A stretch of 64,000 nucleotides of DNA from contig NZ_CP075583.1 in the NCBI RefSeq assembly GCF_023509035.1, positions 5,394,001 through 5,458,000 on the forward strand, in the 5' to 3' direction. The translations under genes and the position numbers were made by a program. Below are positions 47,712 to 55,983 of this stretch, one piece after another (the stretch's first letter is position 1; every line of letters begins with the position of its first letter). This DNA comes from Janthinobacterium lividum. GTDB taxonomy: Bacteria > Pseudomonadota > Gammaproteobacteria > Burkholderiales > Burkholderiaceae_D. A model generated the notes under the pieces. That model ran no database searches, was not told where the DNA came from, and saw only the letters and a list, made by a program, of their open reading frames with translations.

Positions 47712-48908
47712 CTATTCGCCCAGCAGTTCTGCCACCACTTCCATGCCCTGCACGCGCTCGGCCACCACCTTCACCATGACGATGATGGGCACGCCCAGCA
47801 GCAAGCCCCAGACGCCCCACAGCCAGCCCCAGAACAGCAGGCTGATGAACACGGCCGTGGGATTCATGCGGGCGATGCGCCCCGTCATCCAGGTGGTGAC
47901 AAAAGTGCCCACCAGGGTGGCGATGGCCATCGACGTGCCCGTCACCAGCAAGACCATTTCCAGCGATTCGAACTGTAAAAAGGCCACCAGGCCCGTGGCG
48001 ATGGTGATGAGCAAGGGGCCGAAATACGGCATGATGTGCAGCAAGCCGGCCACGATGGCCCAGGCGCCCGCGTTTTCCAGGCCGATCACGCGCAGGGCGA
48101 TCCACATCAGGACCGCCAGCAAGCCATTCGTGACGAGCAGCATGAACATATAGTTCTGGATCGAGGTATTGATGTCTTCCAGGATGTGCACGGTAACCTT
48201 CTTGCGGCTCAGCGATGGTCCCGTCAGCTTGACGAGCTTGCGCTTGAAGGTATCGCCCGACAGCAGCAGGAAAAACACGAGGAAGATGACCATGGTGGCC
48301 TGGCTGAGGAAGCCCACCAGACCCAGCGAACCGGCCCAGACCCAGTCCATGATCTTGAAGTTGGGCGCCTCGGCGGCGGCGGCGCGGCGGTTGTTGCGAC
48401 GCGCTTCGGCGCCGGCGGCCACTTGCTCGATTTCATTGGCCACGGCCTGCATTTTCTGGAAAGTGCTGTTCTTGCCACCCGTACTGGCGGCGATCAGGCG
48501 CGAGAATTTATGTGTGGCGGCCGGCAATTCTTCAACGATGGATTCAAATTCACCCTGCACGCGCTCGACCACGACGATGGAGCCGAACAGGATCAGGACC
48601 GTGACGGCCGTGGCGGCGATGGCGCGCGGCAGGCGCAGCTTTTCCAGCCAGGCGACGACGGGATTGAGGGTGTAGGCAATGAAGATGCCGAAAATGACGG
48701 GAATGAGGAATTTCTGTGCCCACTGCAGCGCATAAATGAAGCTGACGGTGGCGATGATGCCCAGCGCCATGCCACGCGCATGGACATGCAGCGGCAAACG
48801 CAGGGATGAATCCGGGTGCTCCACGGGCGCGCCGGGAGGTGGCCCGACAGGCTCGGTGGAGGCAGCCGCCACCGGCTCGGGCGGGGTATCTGTAGGCTGG
48901 ATATGCAT
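47712..48908 (-). CDS. AI-2E family transporter (PerM-like)
   Basis: 398 residues. A disordered Pro-rich N-terminus (1-45), two close helices (about 47-85), a third helix, a soluble coiled segment of about 80 residues with Arg/Ala-rich stretch (EARRNNRRAAAAEAPN), then a cluster of helices with LLSGDTFKRKLVKL, IMPYFGPLLITIATGLVAFLQF and the C-terminal WGWLWGVWGLLLGVPIIVMVKVV, all typical of the AI-2E/PerM/TqsA family. The family exports small molecules or ions; the substrate is unclear. Confidence 0.9.
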   Translation of the reverse strand: MHIQPTDTPPEPVAAASTEPVGPPPGAPVEHPDSSLRLPLHVHARGMALGIIATVSFIYALQWAQKFLIPVIFGIFIAYTLNPVVAWLEKLRLPRAIAATAVTVLILFGSIVVVERVQGEFESIVEELPAATHKFSRLIAASTGGKNSTFQKMQAVANEIEQVAAGAEARRNNRRAAAAEAPNFKIMDWVWAGSLGLVGFLSQATMVIFLVFFLLLSGDTFKRKLVKLTGPSLSRKKVTVHILEDINTSIQNYMFMLLVTNGLLAVLMWIALRVIGLENAGAWAIVAGLLHIMPYFGPLLITIATGLVAFLQFESLEMVLLVTGTSMAIATLVGTFVTTWMTGRIARMNPTAVFISLLFWGWLWGVWGLLLGVPIIVMVKVVAERVQGMEVVAELLGE

Positions 48909-48980
48909 GGGATTCCCGCGACGGTCGGTGGAGGGCCACAGGGCCAGCCGTGGGGCTGGCCGCTGCGGCAGGTCAGGCCA

Positions 48981-49292
48981 TTACTTGACGCGGATGTCGT
49001 TTTTCACCGATTTCACGCCCTTGACGCCACGGGCAACTTCGCCCGCTTTGGCGGCATCGGCAGGCTGGGCCACGAAGCCGCTCAGCTGAACCACGCCCTT
49101 GAAGGTTTCAACGTTGATTTCCGTCGATTTCAGGGTAGGCTCATTGAAGATGCTGGCTTTCACTTTGGTGGTGATGGCCGCGTCGTCGATGTACTCGCCC
49201 GTGCCTTCCTTGGTTGGGGTCGAAGCGCAACCTGCAACGGCGAACAGGGAAGCGACGAAAAGGCCAGTAGCGATAGATTTAGTGAATTTCAT
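48981..49292 (-). CDS. BON-domain lipoprotein
   Basis: 103 residues from the ATG at 49292 (AAGGAAAAAACC before it). Signal peptide with lipobox VAGC, then a single BON domain: YIDDAAITTKVKASIFNEPTLKSTEINVETFKGVVQLSGFV and GVKSVKNDIRVK, as in OsmY and DolP. BON domains bind phospholipids at the periplasmic face of the envelope and are commonly stress-induced. First gene of a run of small envelope genes extending to 61.7 kb. Confidence 0.9.
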   Translation of the reverse strand: MKFTKSIATGLFVASLFAVAGCASTPTKEGTGEYIDDAAITTKVKASIFNEPTLKSTEINVETFKGVVQLSGFVAQPADAAKAGEVARGVKGVKSVKNDIRVK

Positions 49293-49374
49293 GGTTTTTT
49301 CCTTAGGAGTGGTCAATCAATGTGCTCACAATGAGCTTCTTATACCAGTTTGGTGACTGCGCGCCGGAGGGAGC

Positions 49375-49929
49375 TCAGTAACCGAACTGGGTTTTTGCAG
49401 CCTTGATACAGTCATCCTTGGCTGCGCCGGCTAATGCATCGCATTTTTCTGTCGCGACCTTGTACTCGGCTTTTCTTTTTGCTTCACGCGCATCGCTGCG
49501 CGCTTCGATGACTTTCTTGTCCGCCTTGGCATCAGCCAGGGCCGCCACCTTGGTGGACTTGGCCAGCTTGACGCAGACATCCTTGTCGTTGCCCGTCAGC
49601 GCATTGCAGCGCGTCACGTCGACGTCGTAGTTGGCATCGGCAATCTTGATGCGCGCCTTGGTGTAGGCACGCAGGGTATTCGTGTATTGCGCCTGGGCCA
49701 CCGCTTCATCGTAGGCGCGCACGGCCTTCGCTTCAGCGATGCAGACATCCTTCGGGTTGCCCGTGATTTTTTCGCATTCGGCATGCGCCAGCTTGTAATT
49801 CAGGCCCGCCTGTTCATTGGCCGCCTTGTAGGCTGCTTTCGCTTCCGGCGTGGCGGCCACTGCCTGGCCGCCCCAGGCGGCGCACGCCAGGCTGACGACG
49901 ACGGCGGTGAAAAGCTTATTCTTGATCAT
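49375..49929 (-). CDS. Periplasmic protein with three Cys-x10-Cys motifs
   Basis: 184 residues from the ATG at 49929. Signal peptide ending AVAA (residue 26). Three Cys pairs with identical spacing follow: CEKITGNPKDVC, CNALTGNDKDVC and CDALAGAAKDDC, each inside a Lys/Ala/Glu-rich helix. This suggests a helical rod with disulfide-linked hairpins. Similar proteins are seen in Oxalobacteraceae, but no function is known to me. A perfect 16-bp palindrome lies 75 bp upstream. Confidence 0.82.
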   Translation of the reverse strand: MIKNKLFTAVVVSLACAAWGGQAVAATPEAKAAYKAANEQAGLNYKLAHAECEKITGNPKDVCIAEAKAVRAYDEAVAQAQYTNTLRAYTKARIKIADANYDVDVTRCNALTGNDKDVCVKLAKSTKVAALADAKADKKVIEARSDAREAKRKAEYKVATEKCDALAGAAKDDCIKAAKTQFGY

Positions 49930-50003
49930 GTATTTCTCCCTGGTGGTGACAAGCATGTCTGCTTGGCATTACTAACGTTTTACGTGGATCGCCGCCTCTC
50001 TTC

Positions 50004-50019
50004 TGTACGCTGCCGTACA
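50004..50019. promoter_or_regulatory. 16-bp palindrome, copy 3
   Basis: TGTACG-CTGC-CGTACA, perfect 6+4+6, 75 bp upstream of the Cys-x10-Cys gene (start 49929) in a divergent promoter region of 264 bp. Confidence 0.68.
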
Positions 50020-50119
50020 CAAGCAATTTATTTTGAAAGCAGGAGACAGACAAGGAGAAATAACAACGTTTTGCTCGATCTCTCCAGGGGAAAAATACCA
50101 TTTCGACACTAAATAAGTA

Positions 50120-50135
50120 CGTGCGGCAGCGTACA
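50120..50135. promoter_or_regulatory. 16-bp palindrome, copy 4
   Basis: CGTGCG-GCAG-CGTACA, 58 bp before the glycine-zipper lipoprotein start at 50194. The same divergent region thus has one copy per gene. Confidence 0.65.
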
Positions 50136-50193
50136 GACCGGAAACAGGGGCATGACTAAGATGGCACTACACCCTCACCGTCAGGAGAATAAA

Positions 50194-50640
50194 ATGAAAA
50201 CCAACGCCACCTTGGCTGCACTGATGCTCGCCGCCACCGCCGTACTCAGCGGTTGCGCTACCGGCCCTTCCCAGTCACAACAGTACTACCCGGCCAACCA
50301 GCCTGAATCCGCCATGTACGGCACCGTCGACTCCATCCAGATCGTGCAGGGTGGCGGACAAACCAGCGGCGCCGGCGCCGTGGTCGGCGGCATCGCCGGC
50401 GCCTTGCTGGGCAATACCATCGGCTCGGGCGGCGGACGCACGGCCGCCACCGTAGCAGGCGCCGTTGCCGGCGGTGTCGTTGGCAACCAAGTGGAAGGCC
50501 GCAGGCAGCAAGCGCAGGCCTATCAGATCAGCGTGCGCCTCGACAACGGCGAATACCGCACCGTGGTGCAGGACGACGCGAATGACTTGCGCCCAGGCAA
50601 CCGCGTGCGCGTCGTTGACGGCCGCGTCTACCGCTATTAA
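50194..50640 (+). CDS. Glycine-zipper (17-kDa antigen type) lipoprotein
   Basis: 148 residues from the ATG at 50194 (CAGGAGAAT before it). Signal peptide with lipobox LSGC, then a SlyB/Pcp-like segment (YGTVDSIQIVQGGG), a glycine-zipper hairpin (GAVVGGIAGALLGNTIGSGGGRTAATVAGAVAGGVVGNQVE) and a C-terminal beta part QISVRLDNGEYRTVVQDDANDLRPGNRVRVVDGRVYRY. Members sit in the outer membrane and respond to envelope stress. Confidence 0.9.
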   Translation: MKTNATLAALMLAATAVLSGCATGPSQSQQYYPANQPESAMYGTVDSIQIVQGGGQTSGAGAVVGGIAGALLGNTIGSGGGRTAATVAGAVAGGVVGNQVEGRRQQAQAYQISVRLDNGEYRTVVQDDANDLRPGNRVRVVDGRVYRY

Positions 50641-50707
50641 TTTTCGGCGGAGCTTGCCAGCAGGCATCCGCCATCCCGCATGCGTCGTACGATAACAAGG
50701 AGTTGCC

Positions 50708-50860
50708 ATGGGCACCATCATTCTGATCATCTTGATCCTGGCCCTGGTCGGCGTCCTGCCAACCTGGCCGCATAGCCGCAACTGGGGTTATGGCCCCAGC
50801 GGCATCGCCGGCCTGGTCGTCGTGATACTGATCCTGCTATTACTGACGGGCAGGTTGTAA
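50708..50860 (+). CDS. DUF3309 family small membrane protein
   Basis: 50 residues, just two hydrophobic helices around PTWPHSRNWGYGPSG. This tryptophan- and glycine-containing loop is the DUF3309 hallmark. Preceded by AAGGAGTTGCC. Short genes like this are often missed by annotation. Function unknown. A terminator starts at its stop codon. Confidence 0.9.
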   Translation: MGTIILIILILALVGVLPTWPHSRNWGYGPSGIAGLVVVILILLLLTGRL

Positions 50861-50884
50861 AAAAGGCGCTTCGGCGCCTTTTTT
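50859..50884 (+). terminator. Intrinsic terminator with TTCG tetraloop
   Basis: Stem AAAAAAGGCGC (50859-50869) with GCGCCTTTTTT (50874-50884), loop TTCG. Perfect stem, begins inside the stop codon of the DUF3309 gene. Confidence 0.9.
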
Positions 50885-50903
50885 ATTTCAAGAAGGAAAT
50901 ATC

Positions 50904-51206
50904 ATGACTATCCACAACACACTCTTGGCCACCCTGTTTGCCTGCTGCCTGGCGCCACTGGCACTGGCCCAGACGGCCACGCCGCAGCCGGGCGACCCGC
51001 AACGCTGGTACCAGGAAGACAGCACGGCGCAAGCCCAGCTGCGCACCCTGCGCAAGGAAATCGCCGCCGCCCTGGCTGAGGCCAAAAAAGCCTGCCGTTC
51101 GGAACCCTCCGCCGGACGCGCCACCTGTCTGAAGGACGCGCAAGACACTTACCGGCAAGACATGGCAAACGCGGAAAAACTGCGCGTAGCGGCGCATCCT
51201 CAGTGA
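50904..51206 (+). CDS. Small exported protein with one Cys-x10-Cys pair
   Basis: 100 residues. Signal peptide to AQT (about residue 23), which itself holds CC. The mature part is Ala/Gln/Lys-rich and helical with the pair CRSEPSAGRATC (ten residues between), the same spacing as the three pairs of the protein at 49375-49929. The two may belong to one family of disulfide hairpin proteins. It lacks a clear promoter of its own beyond the short gap after the terminator. Confidence 0.72.
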   Translation: MTIHNTLLATLFACCLAPLALAQTATPQPGDPQRWYQEDSTAQAQLRTLRKEIAAALAEAKKACRSEPSAGRATCLKDAQDTYRQDMANAEKLRVAAHPQ

Positions 51207-51292
51207 TGCGCCGTGCTGTTGCGACGCCGGACAAAATTGCAACACCTGACAAAACCGTCGCGAGCGGAAGGGAGAGGTGGCTAAGAAGCGCA

Positions 51293-51310
51293 ACCGTACT
51301 CTAGTACGGT
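51293..51310. repeat. Palindrome in a gap between convergent genes
   Basis: ACCGTACT and AGTACGGT are perfect arms around CT. It lies mid-way in the 155-bp gap between the stop at 51206 and the patatin stop at 51362. No T-run follows. The surrounding gap has the look of a structured intergenic element. Confidence 0.5.
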
Positions 51311-51361
51311 GAGCATCGCAGGCCGCCTATACCGACGCGCAGCAGGTTTTGACAGGCGTCA

Positions 51362-52517
51362 CTAAGCGGCGTCGCGCTCGTAAGGCGGCAACTCGTGCAC
51401 CACGAGCGGCGTGTCTTCCGTGACAAAGGCCAGCCAGCCGGCCGCCTTGATCGCGCGCAAGGCGTCTTGGTAGCCCTGCTCCCAGCGCCACTCGATGGAG
51501 CCCCTGGAGAAATTGATATCCTTGGCCGCCATGTGCCAGTCGCGCCCCGCATACGGCAGGCGCACGATGTGCATGGTGCTGTCGCAGCCCAGCGCTACCA
51601 GTTCTTCCGTCTGCTGCCGGTTGTGTGCGTCGTCGGGCAGCTTGGCGTAGAGTTCGCGCAATTTGTGCTGCAAGGTATGCGTATTGACGTAATCTTCGAT
51701 ATGCCGCTTCGAGCGCGATGCGAAAGTGACGTCCTTTTGCCGCGTCTGCACTTCATCCAGGGTGGTCGGTTCCGGCCCTTCCGAGCTCCACAAGTCGACC
51801 ATGAAGACCAGGGTGTCGACATGGGGCGTGTCGTCGAGCACGGTTTCCAGCGGGGTGTTCGAGTACAGGCCGCCATCCCAATATAAATCGCCTTCGACGC
51901 GCACGCCGGCAAAGCCGGGCGGCAAAGGCGCCGCTGGCGCGGATATGGTTTGCCGTCACGGACTGCTGCTGGCTGTCGAAACTGGTGAGGCTGCCGCATT
52001 TGACACGCAGGGCGTTGACCGTCAGGCGCATGCCGCCCGGCTGATTCAGGTAATCGAAATCGACCAGTTCTTCAAGGGTGCTGGCCAGCTCGCTGGTGTC
52101 ATAAAAGCTGGCTTCTTCCGGCTTGACGGCGATTCCGGCAGAAAACAGGCTGAAGGCACGCGGCTTGAAGAAGCCGGGCACGCCGCGCAGCACCGTATCG
52201 AGCGTGGCAAGCCAGATGTTCGAGCGACGCTGCTGGTCGGATACCAGGTTCATGTCGATGCTGTCGCGGTGCGCCACGCGCTGCCAGAACTGTTTCAACC
52301 GCACAAGCCGGTCCTCGTGCTTGTTGCCGGCCAGAATGGCGGCATTGATGGCGCCAATCGAGGTGCCCACTACCCAGTCGGGCGCCAAGCCATGTTCGTG
52401 CAGCGCTTGGTAAACCCCAGCCTGGTAAGCGCCCAATGCGCCGCCGCCTTGCAGCACCAGCACGATGCGCAGGCGCGACGGATTTAACTGATTGATCGGT
52501 GTCTTCGAATTCGTCAT
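51362..52517 (-). pseudogene. Patatin-like phospholipase, frame broken by one extra base
   Basis: From the ATG at 52517 (GGGGCC before it) the protein carries the patatin oxyanion loop LQGGGALGAYQAGVYQ, the nucleophile elbow GTSIG and a DUF3734-type body. A run of three A at 51924-51926 (plus strand) breaks the frame; removing one gives RASGALPPGFAGVRVEGDLYWDGGL, restoring the catalytic Asp in WDGG and a 384-residue protein. Role: lipid acyl hydrolase, usually cytoplasmic or membrane-associated. The motifs are all intact, so the break is likely a sequencing error. The 88-bp gap after the start to the terminator at 52606 holds a short GTCCG/CGGAC inverted repeat. Confidence 0.86.
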
Positions 52518-52605
52518 CAAGATGGCCCCTCTGTCCGCCGCGCGGAATGCGGCGTGAATCATTGTAAGGGATTGCGTCCGTATGCGCCGGACGGTGGGTA
52601 CGGGC

Positions 52606-52635
52606 AAAAAAAAAACGCCGTCGATGACGGCGTTT
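52606..52635 (-). terminator. Intrinsic terminator of the YqjD/YqjE operon
   Basis: Stem AAACGCCGTC (52613-52622) with its complement at 52626-52635 and a GAT loop; on the minus strand ten T follow. It lies 21 bp past the stop at 52656. Confidence 0.88.
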
Positions 52636-52655
52636 CTGTGCAACACGGCTGGCGT

Positions 52656-52994
52656 TCAGCGCTTGCGGCGCAGCCAGCTGGCGGCGACGGCGGCGACGGC
52701 CACGAGGACCAGAGCCGGCTTGACCAGCTTCTTGCGTCCGATAAACGATAGCGCCGTCAGCACGTAGGGCATGGCGCCCTGCAAACGCATGCCGCCCGGC
52801 GCCAGCAGGGATTCGACGCGGTGCCCGGCAAAGCCGACCGCCGTTTCCACCACGCCCTGCAGCATCGACTCGGGGCGCAGTGCATAACCCACGTTGGCGC
52901 GCGCATGCACGATGCCCACGCGGTACATTTCACCCTGGGCGATCAGCAGGCGCTTGCGGGCGGCTTGCGCCGCCAGTTTGTCGTTGTCCGACAT
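52656..52994 (-). CDS. Small membrane-associated protein (YqjK-like position)
   Basis: 112 residues. An N-terminal basic helix (DNDKLAAQAARKRLLIAQGEMYRVGI) and a C-terminal hydrophobic segment (KPALVLVAVAAVAASWLRRKR) with positive end. By position it is the third gene after a YqjD/DUF883 and a YqjE gene, as YqjK is in E. coli, but the sequence match is loose. Probably a tail-anchored inner-membrane protein. Confidence 0.72.
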   Translation of the reverse strand: MSDNDKLAAQAARKRLLIAQGEMYRVGIVHARANVGYALRPESMLQGVVETAVGFAGHRVESLLAPGGMRLQGAMPYVLTALSFIGRKKLVKPALVLVAVAAVAASWLRRKR

Positions 52995-53014
52995 GAATTC
53001 TCCTCGAAGGCAGC

Positions 53015-53401
53015 TTACATCAGCATGTCGCGGTCAGCCTTCAATTCCGCCATGGTGGCCGGCATGGACAGCTTTCCTTGACGCAGCATGGCACGCGCAT
53101 ACATGACCAGGGCGATGGCCAGCAGTACGAACACGACCGTCATGATCGCCAGGATCTTCCAGCCCAGGCTATCCCACGCCAGGAAGACGATCAGCACGCT
53201 GCCGTAAGCGATGGCGAACAAGCCCGCCACCGTCGCCAACGCGAAAATGACAATCAGCTGCAGCATGTGATTGCGCACTTCCGACAGTTCGATGGTGGCC
53301 AGTTCCAGCCGCGACAACATCAGTCCGACGGCGTTTTTGGCCAGGCCGGCGACCGAGCCGATCAATCCCGGCCCCTGGTGAGACGAAGCAGACTTGTCCA
53401 T
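53015..53401 (-). CDS. YqjE-like phage-holin-family membrane protein
   Basis: 128 residues. Two membrane helices (LQLIVIFALATVAGLFAIAYGSVLIVF and ILAIMTVVFVLLAIALVMYA) after an amphipathic N-terminal part (GLAKNAVGLMLSRLELATIELSEVRN). This is the YqjE/Phage_holin_3_6 family pattern. It lies 18 bp after a DUF883 gene and 20 bp before the YqjK-like gene. Such trios are linked to stationary-phase ribosome or membrane association; the exact role is not known. Confidence 0.85.
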   Translation of the reverse strand: MDKSASSHQGPGLIGSVAGLAKNAVGLMLSRLELATIELSEVRNHMLQLIVIFALATVAGLFAIAYGSVLIVFLAWDSLGWKILAIMTVVFVLLAIALVMYARAMLRQGKLSMPATMAELKADRDMLM

Positions 53402-53419
53402 ATCGCTCCTGACAGTGGA

Positions 53420-53722
53420 TTACTTGCGGCCCAGGATGAAGCCAACCAGCACGCCGACGCCAGCGGCGACGGCCACCGTGCGCCATGGGTTTTCCTTGAC
53501 ATAACCGTCAGCCTGAGCAGCCATCTGCTTGGTGGCAACGATGGCCGATGCTTGCGCTTCTTGCGCCTTGGCCAGGGCGGCGTCCAGGGTTTTCATGCCC
53601 TTGATGCGCACTTCATCGGCTTTTTCGCCGGTCAGGGCGGCAGCGGCGCTGAACAGGGCTTGCGCATCCTTGACCAGGGTTTTGACATCGTTATTGACGG
53701 TGGTGATATTGTTTTCCAACAT
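53420..53722 (-). CDS. DUF883 (ElaB/YqjD) membrane-anchored protein
   Basis: 100 residues. A long soluble helix (DVKTLVKDAQALFSAAAAL to ALAKAQEAQASAIVATKQM) is followed by the C-terminal signature VKENPWRTVAVAAGVGVLVGFILGRK, a single membrane helix preceded by the NPW motif of ElaB/YqjD. In E. coli these proteins anchor resting ribosomes to the membrane in stationary phase. First gene of a three-gene operon ending at the terminator at 52606. Confidence 0.92.
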   Translation of the reverse strand: MLENNITTVNNDVKTLVKDAQALFSAAAALTGEKADEVRIKGMKTLDAALAKAQEAQASAIVATKQMAAQADGYVKENPWRTVAVAAGVGVLVGFILGRK

Positions 53723-53780
53723 GGTTTAGCTCCTTAGCTGTGGATGAATGTGGTTACTATACCTACTTTACTCAAAAACA

Positions 53781-54317
53781 CTATTCCATTAGATCGCGCA
53801 TATCATCGGCGTGCTCTTCCTCGACAGCCATGATTTTGATCAACAAATGGCGTGTGGTCGGATCTTTGTCGCCAATTTTCACGATCATCTGGCGATACGA
53901 CTCGATCGCTATCCGTTCCGCGATCAGATTGGCACGCACCATGCTCTGCACGTCTTCGGAGTCATCATACTCGGCATGACTACGCGCAAGCAATGTTGCA
54001 GGATTAAAATCTGGCTTGCCATTCAATTGCACGATGCGTTCAGCCAGCCAGTCCGCGTGTTCCTGCTCCTGCTGCGCATGCTCGAGGAACTCGGCCTTGA
54101 TGCTGCCATTGTCGCGTCCGCTCACGGTGTAGTAATGGCGTTTATAGCGCGCAATACACACCAGTTCGGTGGCCAGCGCCCCATTCAACAGGGTAATCAA
54201 TTCCTGGCGGTCGCCTTGATAGCCGGCCGTCACGGCGCCGTCGTCCAGGTTCATGGCGGCAGCGCGGATGGCGGCCGTGTCGATGCCAGCTGGAATCTCA
54301 ACAGATGTTTGGGTCAT
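53781..54317 (-). CDS. Ferritin-like domain protein
   Basis: 178 residues from the ATG at 54317. A four-helix ferritin-like fold: first helix LITLLNGALATELVCIARYKRHYYTV with the ligand Glu, EHAQQEQEHADWLAERIVQL with the ExxH ligand pair, NLIAERIAIESYRQMI and KIMAVEEEHADDMRDL with a second ExxH. That is a full di-iron set as in bacterioferritin, although the order and length resemble Dps/bacterioferritin-related proteins more than classical Bfr. Role: iron storage or detoxification under stress. Confidence 0.88.
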   Translation of the reverse strand: MTQTSVEIPAGIDTAAIRAAAMNLDDGAVTAGYQGDRQELITLLNGALATELVCIARYKRHYYTVSGRDNGSIKAEFLEHAQQEQEHADWLAERIVQLNGKPDFNPATLLARSHAEYDDSEDVQSMVRANLIAERIAIESYRQMIVKIGDKDPTTRHLLIKIMAVEEEHADDMRDLME

Positions 54318-54404
54318 GATGTTTCCTTTCAAGTCTTGCATGGGTATCCACCGGCCAAGGTGCGGCCGGTGCTGCCATTCTACTGCCGCGTCAACTGACG
54401 CAGC

Positions 54405-55304
54405 TTAGCGGCGGGCGGGAATGGCCGTGTTGTCCTCGGACAAGACGATTTCCACCCGGCGATTCAGCTGGCGATTCGCCGCGCTGTCATTACCGGCGGC
54501 CGGATAGGCGGCGCCATAGCCTTTCGTGGCGATACGGTCACGACTGATGCCTTGCTCCAGCAGCGCATTGCGCACGGACTCGGCGCGACGTTGCGACAGT
54601 TCCAGGTTATGCGCGGAACCGCCCGTGCTATCCGTAAAGCCTTCGATCAGCACGGTGCGTTGCGGGTTGTTTTTCAACACGTCGGCCAGCTTGCGCGCCG
54701 TATTGGCGCCATCGGCCGTCAGGTTCGCCTTGTCCGTGCCAAACAGCACGTCGCCCAGGGTGATCACCATGCCGCGTTCGGTTTTCTTGGCGGCCAGGTC
54801 GGCCAACTGCACTTCCAGCGCGGCGGCGCGGGCGGTGGCGTCACGCGCCGATGCTTCGGCCGATTGCGCCTGGGCCTTGGCTGCTTCCGCATCGGCCTGC
54901 GCCGCCTGGGCGCGGGCCGTGGCCTGGTCAGCCTGCTGCGTGCGCGCATCAAGGCGCAACTGGTCGCGCTGCTTGCCGGCGTTGGCAATATCGGCCTCAG
55001 CTGCCTTCTGCTTGGCGACTTCTTGCGCCGTGGCTATCTTTTGCTTGGCCAGGTAGGCCAGCTTGTCGACCTTTTCGCTATCTTCCTGGCGCGTGGCAGC
55101 CGCGTTCGCCGCTTCCAGCGCAGCGCTCGCTTCGCGGAATTCACGTGGTGCATAGGTCGACACGATCGGGTTCGATTGCGCCGCCATATAGTCGCCGCGC
55201 GTCTGGTCGAGCAGGCTGGTGGTGGTTGGTGCGGAGCTGCAGGCGGCGACAAAAACGGCCATGGCCAGCAGGCCGGGAAGGGTCGTGTAGGTAGTTTTTT
55301 TCAT
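54405..55304 (-). CDS. DUF4398-OmpA lipoprotein
   Basis: 299 residues. Signal with lipobox VAAC (Cys22), a DUF4398 region (YAPREFREASAALEAANAAATRQEDSEKVDKLAYLAKQKI), then a long Ala/Gln/Glu-rich coiled coil to about 180 and an OmpA C-terminal domain (GDVLFGTDKANLTADGANT, VLIEGFTDSTGGSAHN, NRRVEIVLSE). So an outer-membrane lipoprotein with a helical arm of perhaps 100 residues that grips peptidoglycan. Downstream of and close to a stand-alone DUF4398 lipoprotein gene, 26 bp apart. Confidence 0.91.
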   Translation of the reverse strand: MKKTTYTTLPGLLAMAVFVAACSSAPTTTSLLDQTRGDYMAAQSNPIVSTYAPREFREASAALEAANAAATRQEDSEKVDKLAYLAKQKIATAQEVAKQKAAEADIANAGKQRDQLRLDARTQQADQATARAQAAQADAEAAKAQAQSAEASARDATARAAALEVQLADLAAKKTERGMVITLGDVLFGTDKANLTADGANTARKLADVLKNNPQRTVLIEGFTDSTGGSAHNLELSQRRAESVRNALLEQGISRDRIATKGYGAAYPAAGNDSAANRQLNRRVEIVLSEDNTAIPARR

Positions 55305-55330
55305 GATGAGGTCCTGGTTATTGTTGTTAG

Positions 55331-55735
55331 TTATTGTTTTGGAGCTTGCTGGTTGGCACGGTCGAGCTCTTCACGCATGACGCGGATGTTCTCGTTGATT
55401 TCATCAGCAGCGCTGGTGGCCTTGGCCGAGTTGGCCTTGCTTTGCGCCAGCTTGGCATCGGCTTGCGCCTGGTCGGCCAGGTCGCGTGCCGTCTTGTAGT
55501 CGCGGTCTTTCAAGGCCTGGTTGGCCATGCGCATTTTTTCGCGGGCCGAACGCATTTCATCGGGAGCCAGGTCGGCCGCGCCGGCGCTGGCAGCGTTATC
55601 GACGGCGGCGCGCGACACGGCGACGTCGGCCGTGGCAGGCGTTTTCAGGCTGGAGCAGCCCGTCATCAGGACGACGGCGGTGGCACATGCGGCGAAAGCG
55701 GCCAGCGGGGAAATCTTGAAATCTCGGTTTGTCAT
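55331..55735 (-). CDS. Stand-alone DUF4398 lipoprotein
   Basis: 134 residues. Signal with lipobox MTGC (Cys27), then a DUF4398 helical body (APDEMRSAREKMRMANQALKDRDYKTARDLADQAQADAKLAQSKA). The domain is shared with the neighbour at 54405-55304, without the OmpA part, suggesting duplication and fusion. It could pair with that arm in the envelope. A palindrome (copy 5) lies 108 bp upstream. Confidence 0.88.
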   Translation of the reverse strand: MTNRDFKISPLAAFAACATAVVLMTGCSSLKTPATADVAVSRAAVDNAASAGAADLAPDEMRSAREKMRMANQALKDRDYKTARDLADQAQADAKLAQSKANSAKATSAADEINENIRVMREELDRANQQAPKQ

Positions 55736-55842
55736 TTTTCTTCTCCTGGAGAATGTTAAGCGTGAGGGGGTGATGTCGATGCATCTGAAATCAGGAACTG
55801 CGTTTGATGTATGACGTTATAGGCTCCGGCCCCCCGCATATC

Positions 55843-55858
55843 CGTTCGGTGCCGCACA
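55843..55858. promoter_or_regulatory. 16-bp palindrome, copy 5
   Basis: CGTTCG-GTGC-CGCACA, 108 bp upstream of the DUF4398 gene (start 55735) in the divergent region shared with asmA-like 55984. Confidence 0.62.
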
Positions 55859-55892
55859 TAGAGTAAGAAATCGACAATGCTTGCATGGGCAA

Positions 55893-55908
55893 TGTGCGCC
55901 AGCGCACG
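55893..55908. promoter_or_regulatory. 16-bp palindrome, copy 6
   Basis: TGTGCG-CCAG-CGCACG, 76 bp before the AsmA-like start; perfect but for the outer bases. The two copies in this divergent region are 35 bp apart. Confidence 0.62.
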
Positions 55909-55983
55909 TGCGCGCCAGCAAAACCTGAAACGCCCCCGACTTTGGAGCGATTCCTGTAGCATCGGGTATCTGTCCAGAAAGAA

